This document shows, in pieces, positions 55,847-64,000 of a DNA stretch of 64,000 nt. The stretch is taken from positions 81,545 to 145,544 of the forward strand of contig JARBJD010000189.1 in assembly GCA_033064195.1 (NCBI GenBank). The letters are read 5' to 3'. Both the position numbers and the translations under genes were made by a program. The DNA is from Blattamonas nauphoetae. Taxonomy: Eukaryota > Preaxostyla > Oxymonadida. A model generated the notes under the pieces. It searched no databases, was not told the origin of the DNA, and saw nothing but the letters and a program-made list of their open reading frames with translations. Position 1 is the stretch's first letter; each line of letters begins with the position of its first letter.

Positions 55847-56146
55847 TTACTTTTTCTTTTTTGGTTTCTTCGCTTTTGGTTTCAGCTTTTCTTCCAGTTT
55901 CAGTATTTCTCCTCTGAGCTTGTTCGCTACTGCAGTGTTTCCTTCATTGATCGCTTGCTCATATTGTGCCATCTTTTCTGCGTGGATTTGCTGATCCGAC
56001 TTCACATCTGGGATCATCTCAATTCCTGTCTGTGCTACCTTCGAGATCAGTGGTCCAACGAAGGGAATGAGATTCAGAAATGGAGCTCCAACTCTGAGTA
56101 TGTTTTTGCCAACTGCTGCTAATTTTGAAAACCAACCTGGTGCCAT
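55847..56146 (-). CDS. Small hydrophobic/basic protein of the Polinton-like element
   Basis: 99 residues starting MAPGWFSKLAAVGKNILRV. The first 45 are amphipathic to hydrophobic with Gly and Pro (LNLIPFVGPLISKVAQTG). Then comes a charged helix (AEKMAQYEQAINEGNTA) and a Lys-rich tail (KPKAKKPKKKK). The layout of a membrane-active N-terminus with a basic C-terminus resembles small minor capsid or core proteins of adenovirus-like and Polinton-like viruses, but I see no specific homology. It is the first gene of the minus-strand structural cluster, upstream of the capsid-like genes. Confidence 0.6.
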   Translation of the reverse strand: MAPGWFSKLAAVGKNILRVGAPFLNLIPFVGPLISKVAQTGIEMIPDVKSDQQIHAEKMAQYEQAINEGNTAVANKLRGEILKLEEKLKPKAKKPKKKK

Positions 56147-56843
56147 TTAAGGAAAAAAACAATAATCGAATACTAGTGAATGTTTATCCTTTGAATTGAA
56201 TTTTGGAATTTGACGAGAGTGGCATATCATCATTGGAGTATCGTCCATTTCGTGCAGGGCTTTCCAAAAATGGCCGCTCGGTGGAGAAAAAGGTCGCTGG
56301 CTAGAATTCGGGATGATGAAATTCAAATAGTGATAATTCTGGTCGCTTTTCGTCCAATAACACGTAGTGGCCTGGATTGTGTGATCACACCCATCACTTA
56401 CTCCGACTCTCACACCAAGGTTCAGAAGTCATCGTATTGAGTTGGGACGACAATATATTCCTATATCCATTGTACCGACACAAAAGCGACATTGGGAAAT
56501 GAGGATAATCGAAGATGCCACTTGAGACATCAAAACAAAGGAAGGATCTTCCGATACACACAATCAAATCCTGATATGAGATGAAGCAGGTCTAAAATAA
56601 TCAATTATCCCTTCACTCAACTTGTCAAAGAATCTCATTCGTTTTCCCTTCGTTCTCGCAATGTTCGCCCTCTGTTTGCGCTTCATCCGCATTTCATTCA
56701 CCCTTCATCCGCATAGAACATCCTCAAGAGTTCTTGATTTCTCCCTTCAATGAATCCATCAACGACGAAGATTAGACTAATGTCAGTCCTGAGAGAGTGT
56801 GTTATCAGAGGAGATGGCGACTGTCAGGGAGTTTGAAGTCGAA
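56147..56843. other. Spacer at the boundary of viral-like and GC-richer sequence
   Basis: No supported gene. Base composition changes from AT-rich to GC-richer across the stretch. The exact junction cannot be placed. Confidence 0.4.
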
Positions 56844-59800
56844 TCAATTCCTTATTCTTCCTTCCGGATGAATGAATACTCCTTCAAAACTGTGAGGCAA
56901 CCCTGAAGAGAATAAAAGTGAAACAGAAACAAACAGCGCGATGGCTAGGTTCTTCTGGCTCATCATCAACTGGAAGAACTCAACGTCGGATTGGACGTGA
57001 AAGGCAGTAACGGAGCTGAACTGGAGTCGGGAGAGGGCAGGGACGAAGATGAGGTGGGAGAGGAGGTGCTGGAAGAGAGACACGAGGGTGTGGTGAGATG
57101 GGTGGTGTGAGCAAGTGAGGATGGATCGGGAGGGCGACTTGTTCTGCCGAGCAGCCATTCGCATCTCGTTGCGGCTGTCTCTGCTCAAGTTCAAAGCACG
57201 CTTGTCGAGTGCCTTCTCGACGAGTGTGGCGGCTGTCTCGAACAGGCTGGTGATTGTGTGGACGTGAATGTTGTCTGGACGGGCGTGTCCTCCCGCACGG
57301 CCACAGCGTTGGCATTGACCACCTCAACAAGCACTTGCGACGAGGTGTGCCTGTGATGTGCGTGTGGAGTGGGAGGGCGAGGCTGTCGATGATGCGAAGG
57401 GAAGCGTCGCTGTCTTCGACGGCCGAGCGGGAGGACGTGGTGAGATGGAACTGCGGGGTGATGGTGATGTGATGATGAAGACTGGTCCTCCAGTCCACAT
57501 AGCTGTCCCCACCCTTCGAGCGAGACGTCGAACAGCAGCATCTCTTCGGTCGTGCGGATGTGCACAGAATCGGAGCGAGACATCGAATAGCCGCGGCGGG
57601 GAAGGCTGAACGAGCAGCAGCTCGCATTTTGACACACAGCCGATGGGTGAGAGTTGGGTGAAGTCGGGCTGTGCTGGCAGACGAAGAACGGGAGCGACGC
57701 ATTGAGGTTGAGCAGTATCAGTCGTGTCTGGTTCATCTCCCAAAAGTTCAGAGACTGCGAATACGCGGCGATGGCTGTGAGGACGAGGGGATGTTGGTGG
57801 CTGTGGACAGAACGCGGTTGAGGAGCACAGTGTTGCTGTGGGAGAACTGAAGAAGATGAGATAAAGAGAAGACAGACCAATCAGCACGTGTTGGCGAGTG
57901 AAGAGAGCCGCGAATACACTTCAACCACTCTCGTCTTGCTAATTGCCTGCGATTTGATGGGCGGAGCGACTGGGCTCTCATCGACAGCAAGACTCTAACA
58001 TGAACGGCACAACAACCTCCTCCTCGGCCCTTCGGAACAGCTCCAACGCCCGCTCCACCTCGTCCACAGACAGGACATGTTCGGCGAGAGGGTAGTGTGG
58101 AGGTGGGAGTGTTGGTGCTCTGCCGCTTCTTCTCCTCGTCCTTCTGCAGCAGTATGACGCTGTAGACAACAAGAAGGACGAGCAGGTTTCGTCTGGCATA
58201 CATCGGACTCGCACAGTACTCAATGTCACCGATCGAACTAGGCAGCGAATGACGGGACAGCAGAGAGACGAAGAAGAGGAGGAGCGGAAGGAGGCAGTTC
58301 CAGTCTTCCAGTTCCGCCTTCCTGCCCCCCTCCGAGTCCTTCGTCGCATCATCGTGCACCTCCTTCCTGAACTCGCTGATTCACCCCGTTTCGATGAAGT
58401 CGTTGATGTCGATGTTCGAGAAAGAGTAATTGTTGTACAAGTTGATGTACTCGACCAGCTCCCCAAACATCATCCCTCTCTTCTCTGCTTCCAACCAGTG
58501 CCGGAGTTCTTCGATGGTGGCGTGACTGTGTAGTCGAGCACATCGCCGTGTGGGAGGGAGTGATTCTTGTTTGTCTGGATCAGCGTGACCTTCGTCGAGT
58601 ACTCCATCGACGTGGTGTCGGGAACGAGGTTGGGTGCGATTGGCAGCTTGTTCAGAATGGTGATGTTGAGGCTTTCCTGCGCGACAAGGAAGGGCGACGT
58701 GTGAGGTGAGGCCTGATTGGTGGAGTGGAGACGCAGGGCGAGATAGGGCTTTGATTCGATTAGCTTCTTCAGAAGAGCGCAGAAGAGAAGGGAGTTGATT
58801 GGAATGTGTCTGGATGGGTTGGGCATGGGCATGTCGTCCATGTCGTCCGAATACACACTCCCATCATCCATCTCGTCGCTCACCGACGTCCACTGCGGAT
58901 GCAGCTCCGATAAAAGCTGGACGACGAGCTGGCGCGTGAATTGGACAGGCTGAGGGCGAAGGGGTAGGAGTGGTTGCCGAGAGCAGATATGGGGATGAAC
59001 GGGGCGAGCACACTCATCAAGTTGCCTGGCGGAGAGCACGGTGGGAAGATCGTTCGGAGCTGCTCAATCTTGTTGAACATGTTGCCCGACGAGAACGTGC
59101 ACAGTTTGGTCAGACTGGATGAGATTTTGGTGTTGAGTGTCGGCTCGAACGGTGAGAGGTTGAGAGTCGCTTTTGCCTTCGCTGTAAATGGTTCTTGATT
59201 GCCTGCCTTGCCTATCGAGATTGGGATGGTCTTGCTCTGCCTGAACCTGTGGACTCGATCGAATTCGCTCAGAAGTGCCTTCCGCGTGACCGAAGTGAGA
59301 TAAATTTTAGTCAGATGGATCTCTATCGTGTGGCCAATCTGAGCAACAGGTAAGGAAGTGCTGAGATTGGATGACGTTGTGCTTTCGAACATCTGGTCCT
59401 CTCCGGGCAGCACCAGCTTCCGAGTCTTCCGCATGAACGTGTCGATGCGCTCGAAACTTCAGCATCTCGTTCTGGATCTCCATCGCCTCTCGTTCGATTT
59501 CCCGCAGCCTGTGTTTGCTGACTGTCTGCGTGGTTGATGCTTTGTAGTGTTCGTTGATGAACGGCCAGTGCAGCAGCGAATAGGGGTGGTTCAGCTGCAG
59601 TGGCTCGTGAAGCTTCAGCGGATCCGAATAATCGTGCGACGGACGCGAACAGATCGTGTTTGGCGGGATGGTTGATGCGGTTGTGTAGAATGCCGGCGTG
59701 CAGAAGAGAGAGTGGGCGAGCGAGCGCATGTTGAGGAGGTTGAAGTTGAGGAAGGTGAGGAACGTGCGACTGAGGACGACAGCGCTGACTGGCTGCGGAA

Positions 59801-60732
59801 TCGCTTTGATCAGTTCGTCGGGATTTTCTGAAACGACTGGGCGCTGAGGCTGCCCTCGCTCTCCTCGTCTCTGCGCGTCTGATCCGAAGAGGAGCTCGTT
59901 CTGCGCCTCGAGTTCCTGCTCCTGCTCGAACGCCTCGGAGAAGGAGCGGATGGCAGCGTGGGAGATGACAGGGGTGGATGTGAATAGCGAGGCTGAGCTG
60001 AGAGGAGAGATGTGTGCGGGTGAGGGGCGCGGAGAGGAGGGCTGACGAGTCGATGTTCGACTTCTTCCGCACAATCGGTGGGGCAGGCCGGTTCCCAAAC
60101 TGGCTCGTCATCGCGTTCGGATGCGACATCAACTAACCCTGCCCGTGCATCGAGAACGATGACTGTCTTGTCAGCAGCGGGCGCACAGCGACGAGCTGAG
60201 GATCTGGTTTCTCGCTCGCGCTGAGGGAGCCATCGTCGGTGCTGTGACCTGAGGACGACTGGTGGAAGGAGGGCACAGTAATCTGGCGAAGAGTGATGTG
60301 ATGCGAATGAAATGACAGTGAGCGTGTTTTCCTCTGCTCGGACTGGTCTGTTGATGAAATGAAATCGATGTTGTCGTTCAGGCGTGGTTTGGGCGGAATA
60401 GGACGAGATTGAACGACTGGCTTCTTTGAACGGCAGAGAGAATGTGAGATGAGATGGGGGGTGTTGGGAGATTGATGCAAATCGTGCATAATCTGCTGGT
60501 AGAATTGTTGCGTGGGATTCCTGATTGTCAGCGATTTTGAAGCGATTTTCTGCAGGTACTCAGGAGATTGTCGAGGGTTAGGAATAAAATTGTCCAGATT
60601 TGACAAAGAAAGGCCGGGGGAAGTCACGGTAAGGAGTGTTGTGTGGGTGAGTGTGCTGAATGCAATCTTGTTCATGTCTGTCGAGAGTATGGTTGAGGCA
60701 AACGATGGCACAAAACTTTCTGATGTTGGCAT
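56844..60732 (-). pseudogene. Large protein gene broken by many frameshifts (cargo or host sequence)
   Basis: Consecutive minus-strand frames carry coherent protein: MPTSESFVPSFASTIL at the start; then SFSEAFEQEQELEAQNELLF, HRLREIEREAMEIQNEMLKF, TRKLVLPGEDQMFES, QFTRQLVVQLLSELHPQWTS, SLNITILNKLPIAPNLVPDT, GDIEYCASPMYARRNLLVLL, LSVDEVERALELFRRAEEE and a C-terminal AATLVEKALDKRALNLSRDSR region. They lie in order but in different frames, with at least seven changes and almost no room for introns between them. The whole would be a mostly helical protein of over 1,000 residues that I do not recognise. Composition is GC-richer than the viral genes on both sides. It is either a host gene captured and decaying inside the element, host DNA between two viral fragments, or a living gene with poor sequence quality. 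Confidence 0.5.
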
Positions 60733-61609
60733 CTTTTTGAATCATCAATGTAGATTTGGACTTGGTTTCTTTTAGTTTCGGAGTAAATCTTGTGGAACGA
60801 GTGTCTTGAGCTAGAAACAATCCTTCCGCAATGATACTGACAAATACTCAATCCCCAGTGCTCGTCGCTCTTCTTTGTTTTGTCTTTTATTCGAATCTGA
60901 GTGTGAATGGGTGCAAAAACGGTCGAAAACCAATTCAAAGCCATCGTCGAATTCTTTGTCCAAATTGGACACTTATCCTTCGAACTTCTTCCTTCTTCTG
61001 AAGATGCCTCTTGATGATCTGCAGACACATCTTCCAAGCCTTTTGATCCCCTGGTTTCTGATTCTGTAATTGCTATCCTTGTCCAACTCGAGAGTCTTGC
61101 TTTGTTCGGAAGGACAGTGTATTGTTCCAGTGATGGTCGAAGTTTAGCTCGAGGTTCCTCTTCAGATTGTGAACATGGCGAATATAGTAATGATTCTGAA
61201 GAACTGACATTGGATCATCTCCATTTCGCTCTCCTTTCTTGAGTAATCGTCCGTTGACAACGATTTACGCCAGGTGTGAGCACTTTGGAGAGAAATCAAT
61301 ACTCAGAAGAGGAGAATACAGTTCATGAGGAAAACAGGGGAGATTTAAAATTGGATGGACATTTAGGGCTGCGCATTAAGAGGGACGCAAACAATAATAT
61401 AGAAAATAATGAGGAGACAGACAATTTGCACATCTTTGTGGATTCAACTACTCATATAAGCCATTATTCACAAAACAAAGTCGATCAATCCTGGACTTTT
61501 TTATTTCATTCCATTGATGTCAGAAAGATATCAAATAGGAGTATGAGACTTCTCACGGGATACCTGGGTCATTTCCATCCCATTTCTTCCTGATTCACAC
61601 CAATAACAG
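60733..61609. other. Spacer upstream of the integrase gene
   Basis: Short frames on both strands only. A 105-codon plus-strand frame at 61,276-61,593 is Asn/Glu/His-rich and could be a small gene, but has no motif. The integrase frame opens after a TAA at about 61,605. Confidence 0.35.
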
Positions 61610-61645
61610 CGAGTCACTGATTCTCGCGCAAATTATGGAGACTTT

Positions 61646-63349
61646 TTGGAAAGGCCTGTTCGGGATAGCACTGCTAAACTTGCATACGAAGCATATCAAT
61701 TTTACCATCGGACGTACAATCAGGAAGTGAATTTTTCACCACGGATTCGAAGCCCTGCAGAGGCAAGACCAATCCCAATCACAATTCCAGTGCAAAGACC
61801 AATAGCAATTGAATCGCCTGAATCTCCAATTATACCTGGACAGATCAGAAACTTGAAATCAATGGGGTTTGAATATGAATATCCAATGAAGGAGAGGAGA
61901 TTTGAAGAGGAGGAGGATGATGACATTATACCAATTTCACAGATGCAGGATCCAATTGAGAGAAATCCCATCTTCACACCAACCGTGTTCAACCACCCAG
62001 TGAGGGAGATCAGACAGTATGAACCTACGACACAACAAGTTCTCAATAAATTGGCACATATGAAGGGATTTTTTGATCATCAACAGAGAAACGATTCAGA
62101 AGATGAACAGATCAAAGCTGAGAACTCAATAATGAAAAATCAAAAGCAGATGGAACACTTTATCACCTCACACATTCTAGATGCAAATAAAATGAACAGA
62201 GACACATTTGTTCGAGCATCGATTAACAGAACTATTGCGAACGATGATATTGACTTCATACTGACTCACACAAAACAAATCCCATTCGGAGGAAGATCAT
62301 TTCAGGATTGGTATGAGGAATTCGATCACAGATGGAGTGCTGCACATCCGAGGAAAATCCAGAGAGAAAAAGGAAGTGACAGAATGATTATGGATCAACC
62401 TACGATACCAAAACCAACAGAGAAAATTGTGTATCCATTTCGATCAAAAATGCAGTTCATGTCCAAAGCAATAACTGGTGATCCACAGAAGACATCTGAC
62501 AGAAAGGTTCCTCAGAATTGTGACAGACCATACTTCTCTCCCAAGTTTGGATCATGGGAAATTGATCTCGTTTTTATCCAATCACCAACGTCGAAAACAG
62601 TACTTCAGATTTACCTCTTCGCTATTAACATCAACACAAAATACCTGGTAGTGATTCCAGTACTGGATAAATCATGGAGCAAAGTCAAGACTGCAATCAA
62701 TGATCTGATTATTCATAGTGGAGTTCAGGTGAATAACATTCGTGGTGATGGAGAAGCTGCTTGGACAAGTGGAGAAGCAACAACGTTCTTTAAGAAGCAG
62801 AAAGTCAGCACTTATTTCACAAGCTCACCATTCACAAATCATAGTCGAATTGTCGATCGAGTGATCAGAACAATCAGAGATGGATTCCAAGACAATGCAA
62901 CACAGATGGCAAATCATTCATTGATGAATCAGATGGTTGAATACTACAACATGACTCCACATCGAGCGTACTGGAATAAATTCACTCCACAACAAGCACA
63001 AAACAATCGTGAAATCGAAGCACTGTACATCTCCAGTTGTGAAGAACAATTAAAGAACATCCAAAGACAACAGACAACACAGATGTTATGGAAATACAAA
63101 CCAGGAAACATTCTGTTGATCCACCTTGATCTGGACAAGACTGTTGCCAAGTTTCAGAAGAAGCGAAGACAGTTTCAATTCGTGGGGAAATTCATCGAAT
63201 ACAAACACGGCAATGTTGTTGCTAGACTTCTGAATGGACTCACATGTCTACCAAAAATAGTGTACGTTCCAATCCAACACACAAAGTTCCATGCAGACTC
63301 TATTGACGACTTAACTCCAGAGTTCATTGCGGAATTCGGTCTTCTCTGA
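61646..63349 (+). CDS. Retroviral-type (rve) integrase of the Polinton-like element
   Basis: About 567 residues. The first 290 are a Pro/Glu-rich linker-like region without the usual zinc finger in view. The catalytic core follows: Asp307 in WEIDLVFIQ, Asp368 in IRGDGEAAW and, exactly 36 residues later, Asp404 in RIVDRVIRTI at the place where rve integrases have Glu. Downstream come QMVEYYNMTPHRAY and FTPQQAQNN, typical of the end of the core, and then a beta-rich segment (WKYKPGNILLIHL, VGKFIEYKHGNVVARL) like the chromodomain/SH3-like tail of Polinton integrases. Function: inserts the element into host DNA with short target duplications. The frame opens about 12 codons upstream of the chosen TTG without an ATG, so the start is uncertain. 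Confidence 0.8.
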   Translation: MERPVRDSTAKLAYEAYQFYHRTYNQEVNFSPRIRSPAEARPIPITIPVQRPIAIESPESPIIPGQIRNLKSMGFEYEYPMKERRFEEEEDDDIIPISQMQDPIERNPIFTPTVFNHPVREIRQYEPTTQQVLNKLAHMKGFFDHQQRNDSEDEQIKAENSIMKNQKQMEHFITSHILDANKMNRDTFVRASINRTIANDDIDFILTHTKQIPFGGRSFQDWYEEFDHRWSAAHPRKIQREKGSDRMIMDQPTIPKPTEKIVYPFRSKMQFMSKAITGDPQKTSDRKVPQNCDRPYFSPKFGSWEIDLVFIQSPTSKTVLQIYLFAININTKYLVVIPVLDKSWSKVKTAINDLIIHSGVQVNNIRGDGEAAWTSGEATTFFKKQKVSTYFTSSPFTNHSRIVDRVIRTIRDGFQDNATQMANHSLMNQMVEYYNMTPHRAYWNKFTPQQAQNNREIEALYISSCEEQLKNIQRQQTTQMLWKYKPGNILLIHLDLDKTVAKFQKKRRQFQFVGKFIEYKHGNVVARLLNGLTCLPKIVYVPIQHTKFHADSIDDLTPEFIAEFGLL

Positions 63350-63418
63350 CCTCAGAACTTCGTTCGCTTTAATTTGGCGTAGTCTCAAAATTGTTTCAGA
63401 TATTTTTATTTCACTTAA

Positions 63419-63769
63419 ATGACATCACTGAAAATATTAGAACCGTTTGATCCTGAGCAGAAAGAGTTCACAAACATCCACGACTTTCAGAGATACTTGG
63501 AGAAGAATAGAAAAGAACTGAATGAGTACACAACTCAGAAACTGAATAGGATGATCCAAATTGATGGATATCGAATCACAAAAATGAGAGGTGAGATTGC
63601 TTTGAGGAAACGATGTGTTGATGCTTCCACTCCTCCTAATTCACTATCGATTGATCAAAGATTTTCTGACATTGAAGAATCAATTCGAACGCTGACAGAC
63701 ACTCTCAGCATGGGGCTTCGAAGTCTTGACGAGACCATTGGGAACCTTCTACAAGAGCTCGCTGACTAG
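63419..63769 (+). CDS. Small hypothetical protein downstream of the integrase
   Basis: 116 residues with a good ATG (MTSLKILEPFDPEQ), helical and charged, with a C-terminal coiled-coil-like segment (SDIEESIRTLTDTLSMGLRS). It lies 70 bases after the integrase in the same direction, with an AT-rich TTTTTATTTCACTTAA just before the start. It is probably a gene of the virus-like element. No family recognised. Confidence 0.6.
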   Translation: MTSLKILEPFDPEQKEFTNIHDFQRYLEKNRKELNEYTTQKLNRMIQIDGYRITKMRGEIALRKRCVDASTPPNSLSIDQRFSDIEESIRTLTDTLSMGLRSLDETIGNLLQELAD

Positions 63770-63784
63770 GCGAGTGCGACGCCT

Positions 63785-64000
63785 TTAGCAAGGCTCTCTG
63801 ACCCTTCTGATTAGTCCATCTTTGTTGATCTCATTTAGTGCTACTCCATGAATGTTGTATCGAAGAATGATTGCTTCACATTTCTGTTTTCGTTGGTAGA
63901 CATTCCAGAATTGTCGAATATCAATTGGTGAGTTCAACTGAGGATAGACTCGACTGATTCGCCCTTTGCTGAATCCTCCAAAGATCCACATCGAATCGAT
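63785..64000 (-). CDS. C-terminal end of a gene running off the window
   Basis: An open minus-strand frame comes in from the right edge and ends VREPC at a TAG-type stop at 63,785. It encodes at least 70 residues (PQLNSPIDIRQFWNVYQRKQ, RYNIHGVALNEINKDGL). It is convergent with the 116-residue gene, 15 bases away. In a Polinton it could be the polymerase, ATPase or protease gene, but too little is visible to say. Confidence 0.45.
   Translation of the reverse strand: MDSMWIFGGFSKGRISRVYPQLNSPIDIRQFWNVYQRKQKCEAIILRYNIHGVALNEINKDGLIRRVREPC

Noticed and set aside
57254-58533. Plus-strand frames in the GC-richer block
   Set aside because: They lie opposite to the coherent minus-strand protein fragments and have the Arg/Gly/Val-rich composition of antisense frames.
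47442-64000. Polinton DNA polymerase B, packaging ATPase and protease
   Set aside because: None of their signature motifs (for example DTDS-type or Walker A in context) is visible in any frame in the window; they may lie beyond the right edge or be missing.

Overview
The window looks like a protist nuclear genome. It has spliced genes with short introns, large coding exons, lysine/glutamate-rich coiled-coil genes, a family of very large threonine/serine-rich surface proteins, pogo/Tigger-type DNA transposons and a Polinton/Maverick-like virus-derived element. My leading guess is a metamonad, probably an oxymonad such as Blattamonas. This is inference from the mix of families; no ribosomal or other phylogenetic marker is present. 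Stops at recognisable gene ends fit the standard code.

Bases 1-10.3 kb are mostly ordinary host genes: the end of an unknown gene, then minus-strand genes. These include a coiled-coil protein with an 18-bp tandem repeat and a large protein that joins MIF4G-type helical domains to a long KE-rich coiled coil across a 157-nt intron. Bases 10.6-35.8 kb hold three members or relics of one surface-protein family (signal peptide, beta-helix-like region, repeated Ig/IPT-like modules). All three are damaged. The array is riddled with DNA transposons of three DDE families, each with TA target duplications, plus a 594-bp element with 8-bp target duplications and a 1.25-kb minisatellite. One transposon sits inside the second surface gene exactly at a TA, and the reading frame resumes on its far side. 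A near-identical inverted copy lies about 6 kb downstream.

From 41.5 kb on, the window is dominated by Polinton-like sequence. Three copies of a 1.6-2.1-kb block occur (two direct and almost identical, one inverted and mosaic). The third abuts a protein-kinase fragment and starts a long element. That element carries a fibre-like protein with a peptidase-S74 intramolecular chaperone, a small structural candidate, two tandem paralogous capsid-like proteins, a small hydrophobic/basic protein, an rve-type integrase and two more genes at the right edge. The capsid-like gene at 52.5-55.8 kb is interrupted near codon 4 by a 1.39-kb foldback element. Between the structural genes and the integrase lies a GC-richer, minus-strand block of about 4.5 kb. 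It encodes a large protein broken by many frameshifts, either captured host DNA or host DNA between two viral fragments.

The genes do not form one pathway. The picture is host genes at the left, a degenerating surface-antigen array used as a landing ground for transposons, and a virus-like element that itself carries younger transposons. Several frameshifts fall in homopolymers, so part of the apparent decay may be sequencing error.
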